DNA of 64,000 bases from Evansella tamaricis (GTDB lineage Bacteria > Bacillota > Bacilli > Bacillales > Salisediminibacteriaceae), in the NCBI RefSeq assembly GCF_019042215.1, contig NZ_JAHQCS010000056.1, forward strand, positions 29,870-93,869. Reading direction: 5' to 3'. The notes under the pieces were generated by a model. It saw nothing but the letters and a program-made list of their open reading frames with translations, was not told where the DNA came from and did no database searches. Position numbers and translations under genes: made by a program. Shown piece after piece: positions 1 through 10,670 of this stretch. The stretch's first letter is position 1. Each line of letters starts with the position of its first letter.

Positions 1-52
1 ATCCCACTTGTTTATGATTCAGGAAGACTATACATAATGATTGATAGAAATA

Positions 53-81
53 ATTGAAAAGAAACCGTCGTGTGTTATAAT
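53..81 (+). promoter_or_regulatory. SigA-type promoter of tig
   Basis: TTGAAA at 53-58 and a perfect TATAAT at 76-81 are separated by 17 bases, close to the vegetative sigma-A consensus. It lies about 65 bases upstream of the tig start codon. Read from sequence only. Confidence 0.75.
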
Positions 82-147
82 GTAAGGGTTGCAAAAAATA
101 GCAGATAATAAAAGAATTATTTTTTAAGTGTTGGAGGGAAAGTATAC

Positions 148-1443
148 ATGAGTGCAAAATGGGAAAAACAAGAAGGTAATTCCGGCGTTCTTACGGTAGA
201 AGTTGATAAAGAACGTGTGGATAATGCATTAGATGAAGCGTTTAAGAAAGTTGTAAAAAAGGTTAACGTTCCAGGATTCCGTAAAGGGAAAATTCCTCGT
301 CCGATGTTTGAACAACGTTTCGGTGTGGAATCCCTGTACCAAGATGCATTAGATATTTTATTACCGCAAGCTTACTCAGAAGCTATTCAAGAGTCTGGTA
401 TTGAGCCAGTGGATCGTCCTGACATTGATATTGACCAAATGGAAAAAGGAAAGAACTTGATTTTTAAGGCTACTGTAACTGTGAAACCAGAAGTTAAACT
501 GGGGGATTACAAAGGCTTAGAGGTGGAAGAGAAAGATACAAAGGTTACAGACGAAGATGTGGATGCAGAATTAAAGCAGATGCAGGAACGCCATGCAGAA
601 CTTGTTGCTGTGGAAGACGGTCAAGTGGAAACTGGTGATACGGTAGTTATGGATTTCGAAGGTTTTGTAGAAGGGGAAGCGTTTGAAGGCGGAAAAGCAG
701 AGAATTATTCCCTTGAAATTGGATCTGGTCAATTTATTCCAGGTTTTGAAGACCAGTTAGTAGGAGTTAAAACTGGTGAAGATTTGGAAGTGAATGTGGA
801 ATTTCCTGCGGAATATCATTCCGAAGAACTTGCAGGTAAACCAGCTCTATTTAAAGTGAAAATTCATGATATTAAACGGAAAAATCTTCCTGATTTAGAT
901 GATGAATTCGCTAAAGATGTTAACGAAGAAGTGGAGTCACTAGAAGCTTTGAAAGAAGATATCCGACAAAAAATTCAAACAGGTAAAGAACAAGAAGCGG
1001 ATACAAGTTTACGTGACACTTTAGTAGAAAAAGCGGCAGAAAATGCTGAAATCGATGTACCAAGTGCAATGGTTGAATCAGAAACTGACCGTATGTTACA
1101 AGAATTTGGGCAACGTCTTCAATCACAAGGTATGTCCCTCGATATGTACTATCAATTCTCACAAACAGATGAAGAGGGAATGAAAGCTCAATTCCATGAT
1201 GATGCAGAGAAACGGGTTCGAGTTAACCTTACTTTAGAGGCAATTGCAGAAGCAGAAAACTTGGAAGTTACTGATGAAGAAGCGGATAAAGAAATTGATC
1301 AAATGGCAGAAACATATCAACGTTCTTCTGATGAAATTAGACAAATTCTTACAATGCAAGGTGGCGTAGATACGCTAAAGAACGACTTAAAAGTACGTAA
1401 AGCAATTGATTTATTGGTTGCAGAAGCAAAAACGGTGAAGTAA
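148..1443 (+). CDS. tig: Trigger factor, ribosome-associated chaperone and peptidyl-prolyl isomerase
   Basis: Trigger factor binds the ribosome exit tunnel and holds nascent chains in the cytosol; its middle domain is an FKBP-type prolyl isomerase. The 431-residue protein has the family's normal length. The N-terminal ribosome-binding signature GFRKGKIPR is at residues 43-51, the FKBP domain covers roughly 160-245, and the helical chaperone C-terminus follows. The start is supported by the SD GGAGGGAAAG upstream. It has its own SigA promoter and a 14-bp hairpin after the stop. It is followed by clpX, as in B. subtilis. Identification is secure. Confidence 0.98.
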   Translation: MSAKWEKQEGNSGVLTVEVDKERVDNALDEAFKKVVKKVNVPGFRKGKIPRPMFEQRFGVESLYQDALDILLPQAYSEAIQESGIEPVDRPDIDIDQMEKGKNLIFKATVTVKPEVKLGDYKGLEVEEKDTKVTDEDVDAELKQMQERHAELVAVEDGQVETGDTVVMDFEGFVEGEAFEGGKAENYSLEIGSGQFIPGFEDQLVGVKTGEDLEVNVEFPAEYHSEELAGKPALFKVKIHDIKRKNLPDLDDEFAKDVNEEVESLEALKEDIRQKIQTGKEQEADTSLRDTLVEKAAENAEIDVPSAMVESETDRMLQEFGQRLQSQGMSLDMYYQFSQTDEEGMKAQFHDDAEKRVRVNLTLEAIAEAENLEVTDEEADKEIDQMAETYQRSSDEIRQILTMQGGVDTLKNDLKVRKAIDLLVAEAKTVK

Positions 1444-1456
1444 TCCCAAAAGATAA

Positions 1457-1486
1457 AAGGCAAGGCATGTTCACATGCCTTGCCTT
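1457..1486 (+). terminator. Terminator-like hairpin after tig
   Basis: A perfect 14-bp stem (1457-1470 with 1473-1486, loop of 2) begins 14 bases after the tig stop. The U-run is poor (ATACATAATAATTTTT), so termination may be incomplete. Confidence 0.7.
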
Positions 1487-1633
1487 ATACATAATAATTT
1501 TTCTGTGAAAATTATTTATCTCACCGAAAAATGAACGACAATTCTTTTACATAGGAAAATGTTAAAAAAATTGTGCGTATGGTTATAAAACAACGATTAT
1601 TTTTATACCATACAATAAATGTCTTTTACAAAA

Positions 1634-1886
1634 GGTAAGAATGTATAAGTTTTGGCACCTTCGGGCAAGTTGTCTAGCTCCACCGCCTACTTGCTACGGG
1701 GCACTTCGGAAGTGACAACCGAAGTCAAAGAGCGGACTTCTAGCTACTTCTTCGAATTCGCTGTCCAACGAGCGTTTACTTCGCGAATATGCTTCGAGTT
1801 GCCTCGACGGATACTCTTCAGAGCGATGCTTGTAGAGGAAGAGGCACTGCCCTACGCTCGTGTTCATAGGCTATACGTTACGTCTC
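1634..1886. repeat. Mosaic structured intergenic repeat, copy 1
   Basis: This block shares modules with copies at about 27.8, 33.6, 43.7, 55.9 and 63.6 kb. It opens with a leader module (GGTAAGAATGTATAAGTTTT, GGCACCTTCGGGCAAG, TCTAGCTCCA) and continues with the hairpin CACTTCGGAAGTG and the GACAAC/GAAGTC module. It then has the CTTCGAATTCGCTGTCCAAC segment also seen near 55.98 kb. It ends with the GAGCGATGCTTGTAGAGG...CCCTACGCTCGTG tail. A 95-codon reading frame crosses it, but its content is repeat sequence, so it is not called as a gene. Confidence 0.85.
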
Positions 1887-2212
1887 GATGCTTTCTGATT
1901 GACAGAGTTCTTATGATAAGATATTCTGATGTAACATAACTTGACGGGGTAACTGGGAATTTTTCCAGAATAATGCAACTTAATCGTAAGCGTTTCTATT
2001 TCAGGTAATTTAATTATTTGTGGTACAATTCAACTAAGAGGGGGATTATCGATTGAAAAATTCGTTAATAGCCACTTCTATTGAAAACGATTATTGAGTA
2101 AAATAGCTTATTGCAACGTACAATGTAAACATACGATAAAACTTCATGTAAATTCAATTTATATTAGAATGTAAGTTGTTCTGTTTAAATCATTGTGTAA
2201 GGGGTGAACGAA
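1887..2212. other. clpX upstream region
   Basis: This AT-rich stretch has no convincing long ORF. A possible extended -10 (TGGTACAAT) lies at 2021-2029, and a 14-codon frame starting with TTG at 2053 follows a GGGGG run. Another weak promoter candidate (TTGCAA at 2111) is nearer clpX. None of these is strong enough for a separate call. Confidence 0.4.
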
Positions 2213-3490
2213 ATGTTTAAATTTAATGAAGAAAAAGGACAGTTAAAATGTTCCTTTTGTGGTAAAACACAGGATCAGGTAAGAAAATTAGTTGCCGGTC
2301 CAGGCGTCTATATATGTGATGAATGTATTGAATTATGTACGGAAATCGTGGAAGAGGAACTTGGTGGCGAAGAAGAAGTGGAGATGGAAGATATTCCAAA
2401 ACCACAAGAAATTCGTGAGATTCTAAATGACTATGTTATCGGTCAGGATCAGGCAAAGAAAACTTTATCTGTAGCAGTTTACAATCATTATAAACGTGTA
2501 AATTCCACGAAGAAGAACGACGAAGTGGAACTTGCAAAAAGTAATATTTGTTTAATTGGACCAACGGGTAGTGGTAAAACATTACTAGCGCAAACTTTAG
2601 CACGTATTCTCAATGTTCCTTTTGCTATTGCGGACGCAACGTCGTTAACAGAGGCTGGTTATGTTGGGGAAGATGTGGAAAACATTCTCTTGAAATTAAT
2701 TCAAGCTGCTGATTACGATGTGGAAAAGGCAGAGCGTGGTATTATCTACATTGATGAAATTGATAAAGTTGCCCGTAAATCAGAGAATCCATCCATCACT
2801 CGGGATGTTTCCGGTGAAGGTGTTCAACAAGCATTGTTAAAAATTCTTGAGGGTACAACTGCAAGTGTTCCACCCCAAGGGGGGCGTAAGCATCCACATC
2901 AGGAATTTATTCAAATTGACACAACAAACGTTTTATTTGTCTGTGGTGGTGCTTTCGATGGGATTGAACAGATTATCAAACGGCGACTCGGTAAAAAGGT
3001 TATTGGATTTGGTTCCGAAACAGCAGCAGAGGATTTAAAGGAAGGTCAATATTTATCAAAAATTCTTCCAGAGGATTTACTAAGGTATGGCTTAATTCCA
3101 GAATTCATTGGCCGATTACCGGTTATTTCAAGTTTGGAACCTTTGGACGAAGAAGCTTTAGTGGAAATACTGACAAAACCAAAAAATGCTTTAGTAAAAC
3201 AATATCAAAAACTTCTTGAATTGGATGAAGTGGAATTGGAATTTTCCGATGAAGCCCTCCGTGAGGTTGCTAAACAGGCGATTGAGCGTAAAACAGGAGC
3301 ACGTGGCCTTAGGTCTATAATTGAAAGTATTATGTTAGACGTCATGTATGAGTTACCATCCAGAGAAGATATTGCTAAATGTAAAATCACTGGTGAAACA
3401 GTTAAGGATCAAAAACGTCCCGTATTGGAATCTGCAGATGGCACAGTAGTTTCTGATGATGAACAAAGGGATTCCAAAGAAAGTGCATAA
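2213..3490 (+). CDS. clpX: ClpX, AAA+ unfoldase of the ClpXP protease
   Basis: ClpX recognises, unfolds and translocates substrates into ClpP in the cytosol. The protein has 425 residues. An N-terminal C4 zinc-binding domain uses C13, C16, C35 and C38. Walker A GPTGSGKT is at 116-123, followed by the pore loop GYVGED, Walker B with IDEIDK, the RKH loop and the ClpP-docking IGF loop. The ATG at 2213 was chosen over an in-frame GTG at 2204 because SD AAGGGGTG fits it and the family starts [10 protein letters not shown] terminator follows. Identification is secure. Confidence 0.98.
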   Translation: MFKFNEEKGQLKCSFCGKTQDQVRKLVAGPGVYICDECIELCTEIVEEELGGEEEVEMEDIPKPQEIREILNDYVIGQDQAKKTLSVAVYNHYKRVNSTKKNDEVELAKSNICLIGPTGSGKTLLAQTLARILNVPFAIADATSLTEAGYVGEDVENILLKLIQAADYDVEKAERGIIYIDEIDKVARKSENPSITRDVSGEGVQQALLKILEGTTASVPPQGGRKHPHQEFIQIDTTNVLFVCGGAFDGIEQIIKRRLGKKVIGFGSETAAEDLKEGQYLSKILPEDLLRYGLIPEFIGRLPVISSLEPLDEEALVEILTKPKNALVKQYQKLLELDEVELEFSDEALREVAKQAIERKTGARGLRSIIESIMLDVMYELPSREDIAKCKITGETVKDQKRPVLESADGTVVSDDEQRDSKESA

Positions 3491-3507
3491 ATGATTTTAT
3501 TTTATCA

Positions 3508-3536
3508 ACCTCCGGATATTTTCCGGAGGTTTTTTT
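3508..3536 (+). terminator. Rho-independent terminator of clpX
   Basis: A 9-bp stem ACCTCCGGA/TCCGGAGGT is followed by seven T residues, 18 bases after the clpX stop. Confidence 0.92.
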
Positions 3537-3537
3537 G

Positions 3538-3602
3538 AATGATAAGAATATATAAGATTCGGCACTTGCGCTTTTCTTTTTCTAGCTCCAGCGCTTTTCT
3601 AA
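3538..3602. repeat. Remnant of the mosaic repeat
   Basis: The order GATAAGAATATATAAG, then GGCACTTGCGCTTTTCTTT, then TCTAGCTCCAGCGCTTTTCT matches the two ends of the mosaic repeat joined with the middle missing. It looks like a collapsed or minimal copy. Confidence 0.65.
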
Positions 3603-3728
3603 TAAATCATTTATTTCCAATGCTACACAAAGCATGTAAATTCTTCCCTCTTGATGTTTTAAGATTATCCATCTTTGTTAAGGAAATACTAATCAGCACA
3701 ATCGATATTTGGATAGGAGGGCGTTACG

Positions 3729-5411
3729 ATGAATTTAACAGGGGTTGCCTTTATTATTCAACTCTTTTTTGGAATTGTCATCGGACTTTATTTTTGGAAC
3801 ATGTTAAGAAGCCAACGGACTCAAAAGGTGTCTGTGGATAAAGAATCCAAAAAAGAATTGGAACAATTGAGACGCATGAGGGCGATACGATTAAGTGAAC
3901 CTCTTTCTGAAAAAATCAGACCGAAATCCTTTGACGATATCGTTGGTCAAAAAGATGGGATTCGTTCCTTACAAGCAGCACTTTGTGGACCTAATCCACA
4001 GCATGTCATTATTTATGGACCTCCAGGAGTAGGGAAAACGGCAGCAGCGAGGTTAGTATTAGAAGAAGGGAAAAGGAATCCTTCCTCCCCGTTTAAACAG
4101 AACTCTGTATTTGTGGAATTAGATGGAGCGACGGCAAGATTTGATGAAAGGGGTATCGCAGATCCACTCATTGGTTCTGTTCATGATCCAATCTATCAAG
4201 GTGCAGGGGCCATGGGGCAGGCAGGTATACCCCAGCCAAAACATGGTGCAGTAACGAAAGCACATGGTGGAATTTTGTTTATTGATGAAATAGGAGAGCT
4301 TCATTCTATACAATTAAATAAGTTATTAAAAGTATTAGAAGACCGGAAAGTATTTTTAGAAAGTGCCTATTACAGCGAAGAGAATACTCAAATCCCAGAG
4401 CATATTCATGATATTTTTAAAAATGGTCTTCCGGCAGATTTCCGATTAATCAGTGCAACCACAAGGTCACCAGAAGAGATACCTCCAGCAATTCGTTCCC
4501 GTTGTATGGAAGTTTATTTTAGACCTTTAACCCCATCAGAGATACAAATAGTGGCTAAAAAAGCGGTAGAAAAAATAGGAATTGTTGTGGATGATGGAGT
4601 ATATGATCTTACTGCAAGATATGCTTCCAATGGGAGGGAGGCTGTTAATATCATCCAGATTGCTGCGGGAATGGCTACCGGTGAAGGCAGAGATCATATT
4701 TCAGTACGAGACGTGGAGTGGGTTATCCATTCTAGTCAACGGGCACCAAGACCGGAAAAGCAAATTCATAAGGAAGATAAGATCGGTTTTGTAAACGGTT
4801 TAGGAGTATATGGTCCAAATATGGGTGCAATCTTAGATATAGAAGTAACTGTTATTGAAAACAAGGGAAAGGGTACCATAAATATAACCGGAATTGCGGA
4901 AGAAGAAAGTACAGGAAATCAAATGAAACAAGTAAAAAGAAAAAGTATGGCGAAAGGATCTGTGGAAAATGTATTAACTGTTTTAAGGAATATGGGGGAG
5001 GAAACGTTTGATTTTGAAATCCACGTGAACTTTCCTGGGGGAATTCCAGTTGACGGACCATCTGCTGGTATATCCATCGCCACAGCCATCTATTCTGCCA
5101 TACACAAGCTACCTGTATCCCATTCTGTAGCCATGACTGGTGAGCTAGGTATCCATGGGCACGTAAAACCTATCGGAGGAGTCGTGGCAAAAGTAGAAGC
5201 GGCAAAGCAAGCAGGAGCAACAGATGTTATCATCCCTAAAGGAAATTTGCAATCCATTCTCCATGAATATGAAGGGGTAAGGATTCACGCAGTGGAAACT
5301 CTTGATGAGGTTCTTAAATTAGCTTTAGTAAATGAAGCGAAGTTTGAGGAAGCAGAGCAGGGAACTTTACCTGCAGTATCTTCATTTGCTCTAGGGCAAT
5401 CAGGGGTCTAA
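3729..5411 (+). CDS. lonB: LonB, membrane-anchored ATP-dependent protease
   Basis: Lon-family serine protease; in B. subtilis LonB acts in the forespore under SigF. The protein has 560 residues (B. subtilis about 550). An N-terminal membrane segment (about residues 5-25) replaces the substrate-binding N-domain of LonA. An AAA+ module with GPPGVGKT follows, then the protease domain with the Ser-Lys dyad: S445 in DGPSAG and K488 in VVAKVEA, 43 residues apart as expected. SD GGAGGGCG lies just upstream. It is flanked by clpX and lonA, as in B. subtilis. Forespore regulation is inferred from the family. Confidence 0.95.
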   Translation: MNLTGVAFIIQLFFGIVIGLYFWNMLRSQRTQKVSVDKESKKELEQLRRMRAIRLSEPLSEKIRPKSFDDIVGQKDGIRSLQAALCGPNPQHVIIYGPPGVGKTAAARLVLEEGKRNPSSPFKQNSVFVELDGATARFDERGIADPLIGSVHDPIYQGAGAMGQAGIPQPKHGAVTKAHGGILFIDEIGELHSIQLNKLLKVLEDRKVFLESAYYSEENTQIPEHIHDIFKNGLPADFRLISATTRSPEEIPPAIRSRCMEVYFRPLTPSEIQIVAKKAVEKIGIVVDDGVYDLTARYASNGREAVNIIQIAAGMATGEGRDHISVRDVEWVIHSSQRAPRPEKQIHKEDKIGFVNGLGVYGPNMGAILDIEVTVIENKGKGTINITGIAEEESTGNQMKQVKRKSMAKGSVENVLTVLRNMGEETFDFEIHVNFPGGIPVDGPSAGISIATAIYSAIHKLPVSHSVAMTGELGIHGHVKPIGGVVAKVEAAKQAGATDVIIPKGNLQSILHEYEGVRIHAVETLDEVLKLALVNEAKFEEAEQGTLPAVSSFALGQSGV

Positions 5412-5430
5412 TACATGTTAGACCCTTTTC
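5404..5430 (+). terminator. Terminator of lonB overlapping its stop codon
   Basis: The stem GGGTCTAA/TTAGACCC (5404-5411 with 5418-5425) is followed by TTTT. The 5' arm contains the lonB TAA codon. Confidence 0.75.
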
Positions 5431-5723
5431 CCTTGAGGGTAAACCCATTTTTAGACGATAAGTTCATCTTGTCATTCTAATCGACTTCCGCAATATTACA
5501 CTTATTGTCTAAATAATGACGGTTTCCCCTTTTCTGTCCATTGTTAGACAAAGTTGGTACAATAGGATAAAATTGAAAAGACTTAAGCGGGTCAAGGTTT
5601 TTACGAGAATGTGACTGAAACGTATGTAGTTATGTGCGGTTTCATTAAACCTTGTGCAAGGAATTTGGGCAAAGGCAATTTTATTAAATTATACTGGTTA
5701 GGGAAAGGTGGAGGTGTATACAT
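5431..5723. other. lonA upstream region
   Basis: No ORF is seen. An extended -10 element TTGGTACAAT at 5554-5563 is the best promoter candidate for lonA; its -35 is poor. A single GGTCAA half-site occurs at 5590, without the second half needed for a CtsR operator. The SD GGTGGAGGTG precedes the lonA ATG. Confidence 0.4.
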
Positions 5724-8057
5724 ATGAGTGAAAATACTCAACGAAAACTCCCTTTACTGCCACTAAGAGGATTACTTGTCTATCCAACGATGGTACTCCA
5801 TCTGGATGTGGGGCGAGATAAGTCAGTCCAAGCACTAGAACGTGCAATGGTAGAGGAACATGAGATCTTTCTTGCTACACAAAAGGAAATATCCATTGAT
5901 GAACCAGGAGAATCTGATATTTACTCAGTTGGAACTTTAGCGAAGGTCAATCAAATGTTAAAGCTTCCAAATGGTACGATTCGTGTTTTAGTAGAAGGTT
6001 TACAACGTGGAAAGATTAAGTCCTTTGAAGACAAGGATGAGTTTTTTGAAGTGGAAGTAGAACTTCTTGAAGAACGGCAGGAAGCATCTGTTGAAGAACA
6101 GGCACTTATGCGTAATGTCTTAGACCAATTTGAACAATATATTCATATATCAAAAAAAATCTCCCACGAAACTTTTGCATCTGTATCAGATATCATTGAA
6201 CCTGGACGGTTAGCAGATATTATTTCGTCCCATTTACCATTGAAGATTATCCAGAAACAAGAGGTTCTTGAAACCATTTCTTTAGAAGACCGTCTGACGA
6301 AAGTGTTGCAAATTTTAAGTAATGAAAAAGAAGTATTAGGTCTGGAAAAGAAAATTGGTCAAAGGGTCAAAAAATCAATGGAAAAGACTCAAAAAGAATA
6401 CTACCTTCGTGAACAAATGAAGGCTATTCAAAAGGAATTGGGCGATAAGGAAGGTAAAGAAGGGGAAATTGAGGAGTTACGAAAAAAAATTGCAGCAGCA
6501 GATATGCCTGAATCGGTAGAAGAGAAGTGTTTGAAAGAACTGGCGCGATATGAAAAGATGCCTGCGACATCAGCAGAAAGCTCTGTCATTCGTAATTATG
6601 TGGACTGGTTAATTCAAGTCCCATGGAAAAAAGAGACGGTTGATCTACTTGATATCCATAGATCCCAAAAAATATTGGATGAAGATCACTATGGACTGGA
6701 AAAAGTGAAAGAACGGGTATTGGAATACTTAGCTGTCCAACAATTAACGAAAGAGTTAAAAGGACCGATTCTCTGCTTAGCAGGACCTCCGGGAGTTGGG
6801 AAGACTTCCTTGGCCAGATCCATATCCCGCTCCTTAGGGAGAAACTTTGTACGGATGTCCCTTGGAGGAGTTCGCGATGAAGCGGAGATCCGCGGTCACC
6901 GGCGAACATATGTGGGAGCAATGCCAGGGCGGGTAATTCAGGGAATGAAAAAAGCAGGTACTGTTAACCCCGTCTTTTTATTGGACGAGATAGATAAAAT
7001 GGCGAGTGATTTCCGTGGTGATCCTTCCTCTGCCATGTTAGAAGTACTAGATCCAGAACAAAATAACAGCTTCAGTGATCATTTCATAGAAGAACCATAT
7101 GATCTTTCGAAGGTGATGTTTGTTACAACAGCAAATAATATTGGGGCAATTCCCCCTCCATTAATGGACCGTATGGAAGTCATCCATATTGCCGGTTATA
7201 CAGAAGTGGAGAAGTTACAAATTGCGAAAGAATATCTCCTTCCAAAACAGGTGAAGGAACATGGCCTTACGAAAGGGAAACTACAAGTCAAAGATGATGC
7301 AATCCTTAAAGTAGTCAGGTATTATACCAGAGAAGCAGGAGTTCGGAACCTCGAACGCCAAATGGCTACCATTTGCAGAAAGGCTGCAAAAATCATTGTA
7401 TCCGAAGAAAAAAAGCGTGTCATTGTTACGGAGAAAACGATCGAAGAGTTATTAGGAAAGACAAGATTCCGTTATGGTAAAGCAGAGGCAGAGGATCAAG
7501 TAGGTGCAGCAACAGGTCTCGCTTACACAACTGCTGGTGGTGATACGCTGACCATAGAGGTTTCCCTTTCCCCAGGAAAAGGGAAGCTAATATTAACTGG
7601 TAAATTAGGGGATGTCATGAAAGAATCTGCACAAGCTGCATTCAGTTATATCCGGTCAAAATCCGAAGAACTATCAATTGACCCTAGTTTTCATGAGAAA
7701 AATGATATTCATGTCCATGTACCTGAAGGAGCCGTTCCAAAGGATGGTCCTTCCGCTGGGATAACGATGGCTACAGCCTTAATATCCGCATTGACGGGTC
7801 AACCAGTTCGGAAAGAAGTAGGGATGACGGGAGAGATTACCTTAAGGGGGCGAGTTCTTCCAATTGGAGGACTGAAGGAAAAATCAATGAGTGCCCATCG
7901 CGCGGGGTTAACACATATTATCATTCCGAAAGATAATGAGAAGGATTTAGAAGATATTCCTGCCAGTGTAAGGGAAGATCTTACCTTTATCCCAGTATCC
8001 CACTTAGATGAAGTACTTAAGGAAGCGTTAGTGGTGAAAAATAATGAAAATAAATAG
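5724..8057 (+). CDS. lonA: LonA, ATP-dependent Lon protease
   Basis: Cytosolic Lon protease that degrades damaged and regulatory proteins. Its 777 residues match B. subtilis LonA (774). Domain order: LAN substrate-binding domain (about 8-200), coiled coil, AAA+ with GPPGVGKT, then the Lon protease domain. The Ser-Lys dyad is S677 (DGPSAG) and K720 (GGLKEK). The gene overlaps the next, engB, by 14 bases, which suggests coupled translation. Confidence 0.98.
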   Translation: MSENTQRKLPLLPLRGLLVYPTMVLHLDVGRDKSVQALERAMVEEHEIFLATQKEISIDEPGESDIYSVGTLAKVNQMLKLPNGTIRVLVEGLQRGKIKSFEDKDEFFEVEVELLEERQEASVEEQALMRNVLDQFEQYIHISKKISHETFASVSDIIEPGRLADIISSHLPLKIIQKQEVLETISLEDRLTKVLQILSNEKEVLGLEKKIGQRVKKSMEKTQKEYYLREQMKAIQKELGDKEGKEGEIEELRKKIAAADMPESVEEKCLKELARYEKMPATSAESSVIRNYVDWLIQVPWKKETVDLLDIHRSQKILDEDHYGLEKVKERVLEYLAVQQLTKELKGPILCLAGPPGVGKTSLARSISRSLGRNFVRMSLGGVRDEAEIRGHRRTYVGAMPGRVIQGMKKAGTVNPVFLLDEIDKMASDFRGDPSSAMLEVLDPEQNNSFSDHFIEEPYDLSKVMFVTTANNIGAIPPPLMDRMEVIHIAGYTEVEKLQIAKEYLLPKQVKEHGLTKGKLQVKDDAILKVVRYYTREAGVRNLERQMATICRKAAKIIVSEEKKRVIVTEKTIEELLGKTRFRYGKAEAEDQVGAATGLAYTTAGGDTLTIEVSLSPGKGKLILTGKLGDVMKESAQAAFSYIRSKSEELSIDPSFHEKNDIHVHVPEGAVPKDGPSAGITMATALISALTGQPVRKEVGMTGEITLRGRVLPIGGLKEKSMSAHRAGLTHIIIPKDNEKDLEDIPASVREDLTFIPVSHLDEVLKEALVVKNNENK

Positions 8058-8631
8058 TGCAGAGATTATAATTAGTGCGGCAAAACCAAATCAGTTTCCT
8101 GCGGGTCCCTTCCCTGAAGTGGCCCTTTCAGGGCGTTCTAATGTGGGGAAATCTTCCTTTATCAACACTGTCCTTGCCCGTAAAAACTTGGCGAGAACTT
8201 CCCAAAGACCAGGGAAAACACAAACACTTAATTTCTACTTTATTAATGAGCAGTTTCATTTTGTAGATGTTCCTGGATATGGCTATGCTAAAGTTTCCAA
8301 GTCGGAGAGGGAGGCCTGGGGTAAAGTAATGGAAGTGTACTTTCAGGAGCGGGAACAATTAAAGGGAGTTGTTCAATTAATCGATATCCGTCACAAACCG
8401 ACGGAGGACGATACGATGATGTATGAATGGTTGAAATATCATGAATTGCCTGTCCTGATTATTGCAACGAAAGCAGATAAAATACCAAAGGGAAAATACG
8501 ACAAGCACATAAAAATTATTAAGGAAGAGCTAAAAATGGAACCAAATGATAAGATCGTTGTTTTTTCTTCAGAAACTGGGTATGGAAAAGAAAAAGCATG
8601 GAAAGAAATGGAATCCCTTTTATTTCATTAA
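8044..8631 (+). CDS. ysxC: YsxC/EngB GTPase for 50S ribosome assembly
   Basis: Essential TrmE-Era-EngA-EngB family GTPase required late in 50S subunit assembly. The 195-residue protein is the same length as B. subtilis YsxC. G1 [10 protein letters not shown]3 DVPGYG and G4 TKAD are all visible. It starts inside the end of lonA, as in B. subtilis, and is closed by a strong terminator. Confidence 0.97.
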   Translation: MKINSAEIIISAAKPNQFPAGPFPEVALSGRSNVGKSSFINTVLARKNLARTSQRPGKTQTLNFYFINEQFHFVDVPGYGYAKVSKSEREAWGKVMEVYFQEREQLKGVVQLIDIRHKPTEDDTMMYEWLKYHELPVLIIATKADKIPKGKYDKHIKIIKEELKMEPNDKIVVFSSETGYGKEKAWKEMESLLFH

Positions 8632-8697
8632 ACTCAACATCCAATGACTGAAGTCACCTTGGTTCTTGCATATTTCCTAAATCACCATCTATAAAAG

Positions 8698-8735
8698 CTT
8701 TAAAGGAGATCTTTTGCTCCTTTAAAGTTTTTTTT
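8698..8735 (+). terminator. Terminator of lonA-ysxC
   Basis: An 11-bp perfect stem CTTTAAAGGAG/CTCCTTTAAAG is followed by eight T residues. Confidence 0.95.
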
Positions 8736-8940
8736 AATTCTTTTTGTCTATGAAAAAGAATAGCTTATAAGACATATAGATAATTTGACAGTATTGTGAA
8801 TAAACAGTTGAATTTCATGTCGAAGTTTACCTATTTCAAGTATTTGTTAGAAAGGTAGAGATATTGTAAGAATCTATATTGTAATTACATAGGAGTCATC
8901 ATAGCGTTGCCCAATTCATGTGGAACAAGTTTATTTTCGT

Positions 8941-8996
8941 TTGAAATGGAAAAATAAGCTTTGTTATGATAACAACGGACTACTTTTTAGAAAATT
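8941..8996 (+). promoter_or_regulatory. SigA promoter with CodY-like box for the amino-acid ABC operon
   Basis: TTGAAA (8941-8946), an 18-base spacer and TATGAT (8965-8970) form a promoter. Just downstream, 8982-8996 (ACTTTTTAGAAAATT) matches the CodY consensus AATTTTCWGAAAATT at 13 of 15 positions. Its position over the transcription start suits repression by CodY when branched-chain amino acids and GTP are abundant. A further 120 bases separate it from the gene. The site is seen; the regulation is inferred. Confidence 0.55.
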
Positions 8997-9067
8997 CTGA
9001 ACTATTAATTAAATTTAATAAATAGATTTGTTTAGAAATTTAATAGTTCCTGTAGTTGTGTTGTGAA

Positions 9068-9096
9068 CTTTTGAGATTGAAATCTCAAAGTTTATA
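9068..9096 (+). promoter_or_regulatory. Leader hairpin before the substrate-binding protein gene
   Basis: The inverted repeat AACTTTTGAGA/TCTCAAAGTT lies directly upstream of the SD AAAAGGGGGA. It may stabilise the mRNA 5' end or affect initiation. No U-tract typical of an attenuator is seen. Confidence 0.35.
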
Positions 9097-9117
9097 TAAA
9101 AAAAGGGGGAATGTAAA

Positions 9118-9900
9118 ATGAATCGTCTTTTTAAAACATTTTTACCCATTTTGTTGCTCATGGTTCTTTTGTTAGCAGCTTGTGGGGATGATGATGCAGG
9201 TGGAGATGGAATTACTTTGGAGGAAGGAAAGTTTGTTTTCGCTTTATCTGGTGAGTACCGACCATTTAGCTATATTAATGAGGATGGTGAGTTGGTCGGT
9301 TTTGATGTGGATATCGGAATGGCTATTGCAGAGGAAATGGGATTAGAAGGAGAACCATACCAAATTACGTGGAACTCTATTATTCCCGGACTTCAAGATA
9401 ACAGATACGATGCAATTATCGGTAGTATGGGAATTACAGAGGAAAGGATGGAAACAGTAGATTTTTCCGATCCATATTATTTCTCTGGTGCACAACTATA
9501 TGTTCGCGGAGACAGTGGCATTGGAAGTATAAACGATGTGGATGATAGTACTGAGGTTGCTGTAGCAGAAGGGACTACATATCACACGATGATACAAGAT
9601 CATACAACAAATATTGCCACTTATGATTCTGATGTTGTTGCACTTCAAGCACTGGCACAAGGGAGACATGATGCTGTCGTAACAGATCGTCTCGTTGGCC
9701 TTATTAACATTGAAGAACAGGGATTCGATATTGAAATGGTTGGGGAACTTATTGACACAGAAAGAATCGCCATTGCAATCCGTCAAAATGAAGAGGATTT
9801 ACTAGCTGCTATTAACGATGCCCTTGCAACAATCAGAGAAAGTGGAGTATATGAAGAAATTAACGCCAGGTACTTTGATGAAAATATAGGAGAAGAGTAA
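9118..9900 (+). CDS. Polar amino-acid ABC transporter substrate-binding lipoprotein
   Basis: Family 3 extracellular solute-binding protein (SBP_bac_3; GlnH/ArtP/TcyA type) that would capture a polar amino acid outside the membrane. A lipoprotein signal occupies residues 1-22, with lipobox LLAAC and the lipidated cysteine at position 22. An acidic linker follows, then the two-lobed binding domain (260 residues in all). It is first in a three-gene unit with permease and ATPase genes. A hairpin after its stop probably keeps its transcript level above that of the downstream genes. Substrate cannot be read from sequence. Confidence 0.93.
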   Translation: MNRLFKTFLPILLLMVLLLAACGDDDAGGDGITLEEGKFVFALSGEYRPFSYINEDGELVGFDVDIGMAIAEEMGLEGEPYQITWNSIIPGLQDNRYDAIIGSMGITEERMETVDFSDPYYFSGAQLYVRGDSGIGSINDVDDSTEVAVAEGTTYHTMIQDHTTNIATYDSDVVALQALAQGRHDAVVTDRLVGLINIEEQGFDIEMVGELIDTERIAIAIRQNEEDLLAAINDALATIRESGVYEEINARYFDENIGEE

Positions 9901-9933
9901 TAGAGTAAACGCAAAAAAGATTAAAGAAGGACT

Positions 9934-9961
9934 AAATGTGCACTTTTTAGTGCACATTTTT
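9934..9961 (+). terminator. Intra-operon hairpin between binding protein and permease
   Basis: A perfect 10-bp stem AAATGTGCAC/GTGCACATTT is followed by only a short T-run. It probably acts as a partial terminator or 3' stabiliser, the common arrangement giving excess binding protein over permease. Confidence 0.75.
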
Positions 9962-9984
9962 CCCACTTATGTGAGGTGAAGCGA

Positions 9985-10662
9985 TTGATACTCGGAGGTC
10001 TTTTTAGTTTCCAAACATTCTTATCAGAGTTAATTAGAACATATCCGTTATTTTTAAAAGGTGCACAGTTAACGATCCAGATTACGGTAACAGCCGTAGC
10101 GATAGGGATGGTACTAGGAATTATTGTTGCGTTATTTAAGCTTGCCAATCCAGTTTCTAGAAGGATTGCTGACTTTTACATTACTCTAATTCGCGGAACA
10201 CCATTAATTGCTCAAATTTTTATTCTCTATTTTGGATTTTCTGGAATTTTCATGTTGTCTACTTTTTGGGCTGTTTCCCTTGCTCTAGCGATACACAACT
10301 CCGCATACATTGCAGAGATCTTTCGCGGAGCAATTCAATCTATCGATAAAGGACAACGGGAGGCGGGAAGATCATTGGGGATGACACCAGGGTTGACGAT
10401 GCGAAGAATTATTATGCCCCAGGCAATGAGACGTGCCGTACCACCACTTGGAAACCAATTTATTATTGCCCTAAAAGATTCATCACTGGCAGCATTTGTC
10501 TCCGCAGGGGAATTATTCCGAACAGCCCAAGGACAAGTATCTGCCACTTTTCATACGATGGAAATATATATCATTGTGGCAATCTACTATTTACTATTAG
10601 TAATGATATTAACGTGGATTGTAAACAAGGTCGAGTATCGCTTGTCAGTGAGTGAAAGGTAG
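9985..10662 (+). CDS. Polar amino-acid ABC transporter permease
   Basis: Membrane permease of the HisM/GlnP family with several hydrophobic segments across about 225 residues. The cytoplasmic coupling loop (EAA motif) is EAGRSLGMTPGLTMRRIIMP. TTG at 9985 is preferred because GAGGTG ends five bases before it; an in-frame GTG at 9976 overlaps that SD. The ATPase gene follows after 8 bases. Confidence 0.92.
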   Translation: MILGGLFSFQTFLSELIRTYPLFLKGAQLTIQITVTAVAIGMVLGIIVALFKLANPVSRRIADFYITLIRGTPLIAQIFILYFGFSGIFMLSTFWAVSLALAIHNSAYIAEIFRGAIQSIDKGQREAGRSLGMTPGLTMRRIIMPQAMRRAVPPLGNQFIIALKDSSLAAFVSAGELFRTAQGQVSATFHTMEIYIIVAIYYLLLVMILTWIVNKVEYRLSVSER

Positions 10663-10670
10663 GTGTCTAA

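Noticed and set aside
1652..1939. 95-codon plus-strand frame between tig and clpX
   Set aside because: It coincides with the mosaic repeat and has no SD.
5580..5660. CtsR operator upstream of lonA
   Set aside because: Only one GGTCAA half-site is visible; the tandem heptads are missing.
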